A DNA stretch of 64,000 nucleotides, taken from assembly GCA_963921825.1 (NCBI GenBank), contig OY997590.1, forward strand, positions 47,013,039 through 47,077,038, read 5' to 3'. Below, one piece after another: positions 57,694-64,000 of this stretch (position 1 is its first letter; every line of letters starts with the position of its first letter). Under the pieces are notes generated by a model, which was given only the letters and a program-made list of their open reading frames with translations, ran no database searches and had not been told where the DNA came from. The stretch comes from Erodium maritimum. Its lineage: Eukaryota > Streptophyta > Magnoliopsida > Geraniales > Geraniaceae. The position numbers and the translations under genes are program-made.

Positions 57694-59834
57694 CTTTTTT
57701 TTCTAAACGAAGGCAAGTAAAATTATAAATAAAAGTCCGGAGAACCGACGGATATACAACCATAATAAAAGGTTCATCAGATGCCTGAAAATTGAAAGTA
57801 ACATGAAGTTCAGATATCGTGGGATTAGAAAAAGGATAAATCGACTAATAGAATCAAGTGTTGCCTCTAGAATGTAGATGTGGTAGCGGTTGAGACCACA
57901 GACACAACTGATGGAGACTGAACAGAGGGGATTGACCCGTTCGGAACCTGAAAGGTGGTGGTACGCAATTGGACTGGATACTCCTATACAAAACAAGCGT
58001 TCGTCATCCTCCCTTAGATAATCAATAAGGGCCCCAAAAACATGAAAGTGTTGGTTTCCAAGATGGTCGGGAGGTATCGTGCTAATACTTGGTGGATCCA
58101 TCGCCACATTACAGTCCATCGCCACCTTAGACCGATGAGAAAGTGGTATTTGTAGACCACTCATTGAACCCAATGGTACTCATTGGGAGAGACGAGGGTG
58201 TTTCCCCCGGTCGATTCCCTTGGATCCCCATCTGAGTTCGTCGAACCTCACGACTCCACACCCAAGTAATCCATACATGGCCATTTCCCGAGGTCTGGGA
58301 GAGACCTAGTAGTTGTCTCTTGTGTACCCCATGGGCCCTAGGTGTGAACCTCCTCATCGTGTAAGTTTGGACTGGACCTCTAATGGTCGCCAAGAACAAA
58401 AAATGCTACTTACCTCTCTAAATCTCACTGTTATTTTACGTAGCAGAGATAGTTTTCCCGGTGATGTATTGTGTCCTCTCCTCTTATGTATAGGGGTGGG
58501 GTGGGGGAACTACCACCCTCGTACCTGACAGAATGTGTCTTGTCTTGAGCTTGTAAAGTCTCTGCACCCTTAACCATTTTCCCTTGCTTTTCATATCCCC
58601 CAAGCGGTGGGTTATCAATGGATTATTTCGAAACATAAAAAATGGAACCCAAGGCCTCCAGATGGTCCCGTATTCCATACCCAACCATGGGTCTACCACC
58701 TTTGAATCTGCTTGCCTCGACGTTCCATAATGCCCTTAATCTGAGCCCTCGTGCTTCTCTCCCCCAAGGGAAGTCCTTGGCCAAATGCCCAATCGAGTGA
58801 AATGATAATAGCGATTAGGAAAGTATTCAAAAGAGAGGAATAAACCTGATTGTAGCTCAAATTCAGCTTCTCGGAACCAAATCTTTCACTATAGGGGTTG
58901 ATTGACATCAAGTCGCACTCGGATCCTCATGAAATCCCCCAGCTCATCCATCCCTTATCATCATCCACCGTCTAGTATATTTCAAGGTTCTCACCAATCG
59001 TGAGCTCACCCCTCAATTCCAAGAACCAACCACGAGATTGGTGACCCCTGTCCATACTGAGAAATGGGTGAAGGCGATCTCCTTCGATCGCATGTGTGCT
59101 CGGAGTTCCTATAGTACCACCAGAGACTTCCAGAACACCCAGGGCGCTCCGAATAAAATCCCCTCCCTCTCCTTTGCCGTCTCGAAGAAGAACGCCAGTA
59201 CATCGACCTCTAAATGATAGGCTACAAGGTCGGGATTCACCATAGATCCGACAACCAATCCACATAGGATTACCAATGGAAAGCTGAGGTGTCAACACCC
59301 TCCCAGCCAATGCGTCAAAAAATATCACACCTCAGCAGTAAATCTCTGTCAATAGTACTACCACCTCCTTGATCGCCAACCCTCTCATGTGGCTTACCAA
59401 GCCCTCCACGTCGTACAGTAGACCATGTGGCTCATTTCCAATATTTTATATGTCGTCCTCCATCGTCTAACGTCTTTGTTTTGTGTCCACTGGTCAACCT
59501 CGCATGACTTCTAATAGTCGTTAGCCCCCTATGCTTTACATGTGAATCTCAATCCTTGTTTGTGAAGACCTCGACACCAGGTTTGGACGGGTTACCTACC
59601 CCCTCCATTAGTCACCCTAAGTCATTCAACACCATCCTTAGGGAGAGTAAAGGATCTTACCCCCTATCCCACCGCCCTAGGGACAAATCGGTCGTTTGTT
59701 TTCACGCGTGCCTTCTATCTTGGCCGCGGGACCATTCCCAGTACACATTTCCGGTCGAGACCCTTGCCGCCTCCAGTCCTCAAGCCTTGCCCGATAGTAA
59801 TTCTCATCGCCACCAGTGTCACCGTTGTGGTTCC
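57694..59834 (-). mobile_element. LINE remnant (minus strand), ORF1 part and 3' end
   Basis: T run at 57694-57701 followed by CTAAACGAAGG marks the 3' end. On the minus strand, broken frames with LDMKSKGKWLRVQ-like, LRGELTIGENLEIY and NPMWIGCRIYGESRPC text (58570-59330) are consistent with a decayed DUF4283/zinc-knuckle ORF1, and the block up to about 59830 is Pro/Arg-rich leader. No RT. The 5' side is cut by an LTR fragment at 59835. Confidence 0.5.
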
Positions 59835-60225
59835 TGTTGGGTCTCGAGGTAGGGTTAGAGATGAACCAACTTGCAACGAAATAACAAATACAACCAAGAG
59901 ACCATGTAAGCCATGAAATAACTACCAAAGGAATTATTGGGCTTGAGTCTTCAAGATGCCTACGTATCCTCAAAGGAATCAAAGCCACGTAGTTCTTGAG
60001 TTTGGGGACTCAAGAACACAACAAGATGGAGAGAACAATCCAAAATCAAAATTTAGAAAGAAGCGGAAGTGTTGGTGTTTTTCCTTTTGTGTGTTGTGTC
60101 TTGTTATGTTGACAAGGATGACTTATATCATGTAATTCCATCAACAAGGATGGTGTAAAGTAGTTAGAAGTTAGTAGTGAGTTGGTGGATTGAATCACCA
60201 ACTTACCTAATCTAATATATGTCTA
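59835..60225 (-). mobile_element. Diverged, truncated copia LTR fragment
   Basis: Starts TGTTGGGTCTCGAGGTAGGG and parallels the left ~400 bases of the LTR at 60402 (minus strand, LTR 3' part), with blocks such as ACGCCTACGTATCC, CAAAGCCACGTAGTTCTT and GGTGAATCACCAAC in order but clearly diverged. The rest of the LTR is absent. An older relative of the neighbouring element. Confidence 0.75.
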
Positions 60226-60401
60226 ATAGGATCTTCCGCGTGAAAAGGACGCGCGCCCTCCTATCTCACTCGCGTTTCTATCCCCACTCTCACGTTTCTT
60301 TTTTTCAGCCCATCTTTAAGTGTTTTTTTTTCGGCCTATCCCTAAACGCTTCCCTCTCATCGCTCCGTCTCTTCCGGCCGTTCCTTTTCCCCTCATCAAT
60401 G

Positions 60402-62089
60402 TGTTGGGTCTCGAGGTAAGGTTGGAGATGAACCAACTCGCAGCGGAAAATCAATGAAAACCAAGAGACAATTAGAACCATAAAACAACTAACAAAGAAT
60501 GGATTAACAAGAGAAAAATTCAGCACTAGTTCTTACCAAAACAAGAACACCGGTTAACGAATGATTGGCTTGAGTCTCCAAGACGCCTACGTATCCACAT
60601 GAGAATCAAAGCCACGTAGTTCTTCTAATTGAGGACTCAAGAACACAAAAATGGAGGAGGAAACTAGCCAAACCCGAAATGGCCATGGAAGAGGGAGAGA
60701 AAATGTGTTTCCTATTCTTGTCTTGTCTTTTTTATGTTGAAAAAAGATGACTTAAACATAACAAAACCCATACTTGTCCAACTAAAGGCATGGGACAAGT
60801 ATGGTGTCAAGTAAGGTGTAAATAGGACAAAGTATGGCAAGACAAGATTGTGTTAGGTGGTGAATCACCAACACCTTAATCCTTGTCTTGCTTACTTAGT
60901 ACTAATTAATCAAGACTTGATTAATTAGTTCCATGGGCCTTGGTTGCATGGGCCTTTCATGGGCCTCTTGGAACATGGCCCGTGACCATTTCCAACGAGG
61001 TCCCGTGATTCGCTCATCGCCTCCATGCCTTCCATACCGGAAATGTCCAACATTATCCGACGCGATCAATCCCAAGACTCCAAGCCTTATCTCGATCCGT
61101 AAAGTCCTATTCACTTACGGGCACATGACCCAAAACCCAGTTTTGGTCATGTCCCGAGACAACTCCCTTTTGGCCATTCTCCATAAATGTGTCAATGAGT
61201 TTCATCCTCCGGTGTGACCCTTAGGTTTATGCATGTCAATAGATCAACGTAAAATCCCATTTTACTTGATCCTATTTAAGTGGCAACTAACGAGACTTTA
61301 GTATTGCCTGACACTACATAACGAATCGACCCTGTCGATTCTAACCTTTCCGTCGTCCCTGTCATTATCCTTTTATCTCCGATATCCTGATTGAGATAAG
61401 GCATAGAGCCGTCATCCTTATTATTCTCAATCACCGTTCCTTGATATGTGAGATGACTGAAGATATGATACCCAGTATCATGTGCATGGCCATGCTATTC
61501 TTCCAGTCACTCTCGATCAAGCGGCCGAGAACCGATATCTTTCCCATACCTCAGTATGAGGGATAAATCCCTTAGCCGCCTTTCGTGTCACTCATGTAGC
61601 CCGTCCCCAAGCCAATCCTGGCCGTTATGGAAGCCCTGTTACGGACAACGTTAGGCTCAGGTCAAACTCAGTTGTTGACTACATAGCGATCACAAAGACT
61701 CCTTGGTCTAAGGATACATGACAAGCTACGACACTGAATATGTTCATGACTTAATCTATGGCACATATTCAGGGCGGGTCGTCCAATATCATGTCCCACA
61801 TGATATCTATGATCAGACTCCGAAATCCCATTCCAATGACTAACAGAACGTAAGCCATAAAGAGCCATCTTTCATACTAGTCGCTTCTAGTGAAGCTTTG
61901 TTGACTAGGGACCCATCGAGTGTGATCTATCTCGATCTATGGTTCTATTCGCATGGTGGGCATAGATCAGAGCACACATCGATATATTACTCCAACACAT
62001 AAGTAATATAAAGCCGCTTTAATTTTATTGCTAACGATGATATATACATTTGGACATTTAGGATTGAACTACGGGCACTAAGACTAACA
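60402..62089 (-). mobile_element. 3' LTR of a Ty1/copia element
   Basis: A 1688-bp LTR, TG..CA on the minus strand (TGTTAGTCTTAGTGCCC to CTCGAGACCCAACA), nearly identical to the solo LTR at 36205-37891. Its inner border at 62089 abuts the polypurine tract. The outside 5 bases are CAATG (60397-60401); the partner duplication would be beyond the window. Confidence 0.92.
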
Positions 62090-62104
62090 ATCTCCCACTT
62101 GCCC
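62090..62104 (-). promoter_or_regulatory. Polypurine tract of the copia element
   Basis: On the minus strand GGGCAAGTGGGAGAT lies directly upstream of the LTR start TGTTAG, the normal plus-strand priming site of copia reverse transcription. It fixes the LTR border and orientation. Confidence 0.85.
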
Positions 62105-64000
62105 TAGTTCCAATCTAAACTCCTATATGTCCCCATCGACTTTACATGTCTAACATGTTCAGGCAGTGACACTGCCTTAGTCAACGAGTTGGCTATGTTA
62201 TCATCTGTTGCAATATCGGTTATCTTCACTTCACCTCAGTTCAGTATTTATCTGATGAGGTGGATACGCCGCAGTACATGTTTGGATTTGTTATGCGATC
62301 TAGGCTTTTAGCTTGCGCAATGGCCCTTGTGTTGTCGCAAAATGGATTCACCGGACTGGATGGGTTTTTAATTACACCCAGCCCTGCCATGAATTTCCAA
62401 ATCCACATAGCCTCCTTAGCTGCCTCTGCAGCATCCATGTACTTGGCCTCTGTCGTAGATTCGGCAATGGTATCTTGCTTTACGCTTTCCCAGCTAAAGC
62501 TCTGCCATTCAGCGTAAACACATATCCTGATTGACTTCTAAAGTCATCTGGATTTGTCTTGGAAAACTAGCGTCTACTCATCCTTCGACGACTAGTTCAG
62601 CATCATCTTTCCCCCGGGTTAGAATGATGTCTACTGGTACAACATAAGGCTTACGAGACGTCTGGTCTCATACATGTCATGGCATATATGATCGATCCTG
62701 CCCCCAGGCGCATAGGATTCTCATCATCCTTTTCAGCTCATCAGGTGTCTTAGGACACTGAGTCTTGCTGAGATGAATGCCATGACTAGTGGGTAAGAGT
62801 CCTTTCTTTGAATCGAGCATTAAGAACCTACTCAATGCCTTGTTCACTTAGGTTCCCTGACTTAAATCCAAGACCCTCTTGGTGCGATCTCTACATATCT
62901 TAATCCTTAAGATATGAGAAGCATCGCCTAAGTCCTTTATTGAAGAACACTTCCTCAACCAAGCTTTAGTCTCGTGCAAGGTTGGGATGTCGTTTTCAAT
63001 GAGAACCAGAAAGGTAATATTGCTCCCACTAGCCTTCTTATAAACGCAAGATTCATCCTCGTTCTTGATTAAGCCAAATCCAATTACAGCTTCATCAAAA
63101 CGAAGGATCCAACTCCGAGAAGTTCGTTTCAATCCATAAATGGATTTCAACAACTTATAAATCTTTCCTTTATTCTTCGGATCGTCAAAACCTTTGGGCC
63201 GAGACATACAAACGTACTCAGTCAAATTTCCATTTAGGAAAGCGGTTTTGACATCCACTTGCCATATCTTGTAATTATGATACGCAGTTATGTCAAGAAG
63301 AATTTGGATCGATTTTGACCATAGCCACTAAGGAGAAGGTTTCCTCATAGTCAATCCATTGGATCTGCCTATAACCTTTCGCCACCAGTTGAGCTTTGTA
63401 GGTCAGAGGGTTGCCGTCCATGTCAAACTTCACCTTGAAGATCCATTTGCATCCTATGGTCCTCACACCATTGATGGGATCAACCGGTTCCCAGACTCGG
63501 TTGTCCGACATGGATTGCATTTCCTCCCTCATGGCTCCCAGCCATAACTCGGAGTTGGGCCCATCCACGACTTCCTGAAAGGTGGCTGGATCATCGTGAT
63601 CCACCATGACTTCATTGTCACCTCCGGATACCATATCTTGGAGGTGGAAGATTGATCCTTTCAAATCGCCTTGGACCTTCCGGAATTGTAACAGGAATTG
63701 GTTCTTACTCTACGACAATCTCTGGCTCCTTTCTACTGGGTTGCCAATTGGTTTAGACAGATCTGTACCATCCTGAATTTCTTCGAGATGCACAGTCCTC
63801 CCAATGACGTCTTTGGAAACAAAACTTCTTTTCCATAAAGACCCCACCCCAAGCGACGAACACCATGTTCTCACTGGGATTGTAGAAATAGTATCCCCTT
63901 CTTGCTTTGGGATACCACACGAAGGTGCATATCTCAGATCTTGGTTCGAGCTTAGTCGAAACCAAATGTTTCACATAAGCCTCGCAACCACAAATCTTTA
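62105..64000 (-). pseudogene. Copia pol: integrase end, reverse transcriptase, RNase H (cut by window edge)
   Basis: Minus-strand pol reading from 64000 leftward: integrase C-terminal text KLEPRSEICTFVWYPKARRG and YYFYNPSENMVF (about 63950-63870); RT start SELWLGAMREEMQSM, VRTIGCKWIFKVKFD and LVAKGYRQ (63560-63380); VDVKTAFLNGN and IYKLLKSIYGLKRTSRSW (63260-63110); then the site where YVDD should be reads LIENDIPTL (about 63010); later AKEAMWIWKFMAGLGV and CDNTRAIAQAKS of RNase H (62420-62300). Stops and frameshifts plus the lost catalytic Asp show it is inactive. Gag, protease and the 5' LTR lie outside. Confidence 0.9.

Noticed and set aside
1..64000. Search for tRNA, rRNA, plastid or mitochondrial insertions and viral genes
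   Set aside because: Nothing convincing was recognised by eye; a tRNAscan or Infernal run would be needed to exclude small RNA genes.

Overview
The window is nuclear DNA of a flowering plant, most likely a eudicot. It carries two intron-containing host genes (a NIP-type aquaporin and a WVD2-like/TPX2-domain microtubule protein) in a sea of plant transposable elements: Ty1/copia, long solo LTRs, L1-type LINEs with DUF4283-like ORF1, PIF/Harbinger, MULE, hAT and CACTA-type elements. The species cannot be named from the sequence alone. I found no convincing rRNA, tRNA, CRISPR or bacterial-type operon.

Layout. 663-1756 (+): five-exon NIP aquaporin. 2.6-9.5 kb: three decayed PIF/Harbinger ORF1-like (Myb/SANT) sequences, one split by a solo LTR (4919-8761) that itself contains a 1.55-kb MULE (5072-6625). 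9.86-16.35 kb: a minus-strand non-LTR retroelement broken by a second solo LTR (9926-12883) and a PIF/Harbinger element that still carries a readable Myb-like ORF1 (14062-16251). 16418-16987: a MITE. 18580-22062 (+): WVD2-like gene with nine coding exons. 22.6-26.3 kb: nested non-LTR retroelements. 26.6 kb: CACTA end. 27.1-32.7 kb: two ORF1-only LINEs separated by an AT-rich repeat. 32.9-35.2 kb: two PIF/Harbinger elements with TGA duplications. 35446-40685: a hAT element that received a LINE, which received a copia solo LTR, plus a separate MULE MITE. 41.1-45.7 kb: LINE with decayed ORF2 (endonuclease, RT, RNase H). 46.7-48.0 kb: short non-LTR element. 48.9-54.3 kb: minus-strand copia relic whose RT is split by a third solo LTR (50456-54014). 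54.4-59.8 kb: LINE ORF1-type remnants. 60402-64000: the 3' LTR and part of the internal region of a minus-strand copia element that runs off the window; its LTR is the same family as the solo LTR at 36205.

How it fits together. Only the NIP and WVD2-like genes look like functional host genes, and each appears to use one GC-AG intron. The rest is a layered record of insertions that can be ordered from target-site duplications (TSDs). Two patterns stand out: non-autonomous elements that keep only ORF1 (LINE and Harbinger), and a long-LTR family present only as solo LTRs, each with its own expanded tandem repeats. I saw no clearly new defence, enzymatic or regulatory system. All identities come from reading motifs by eye; no database search was run.
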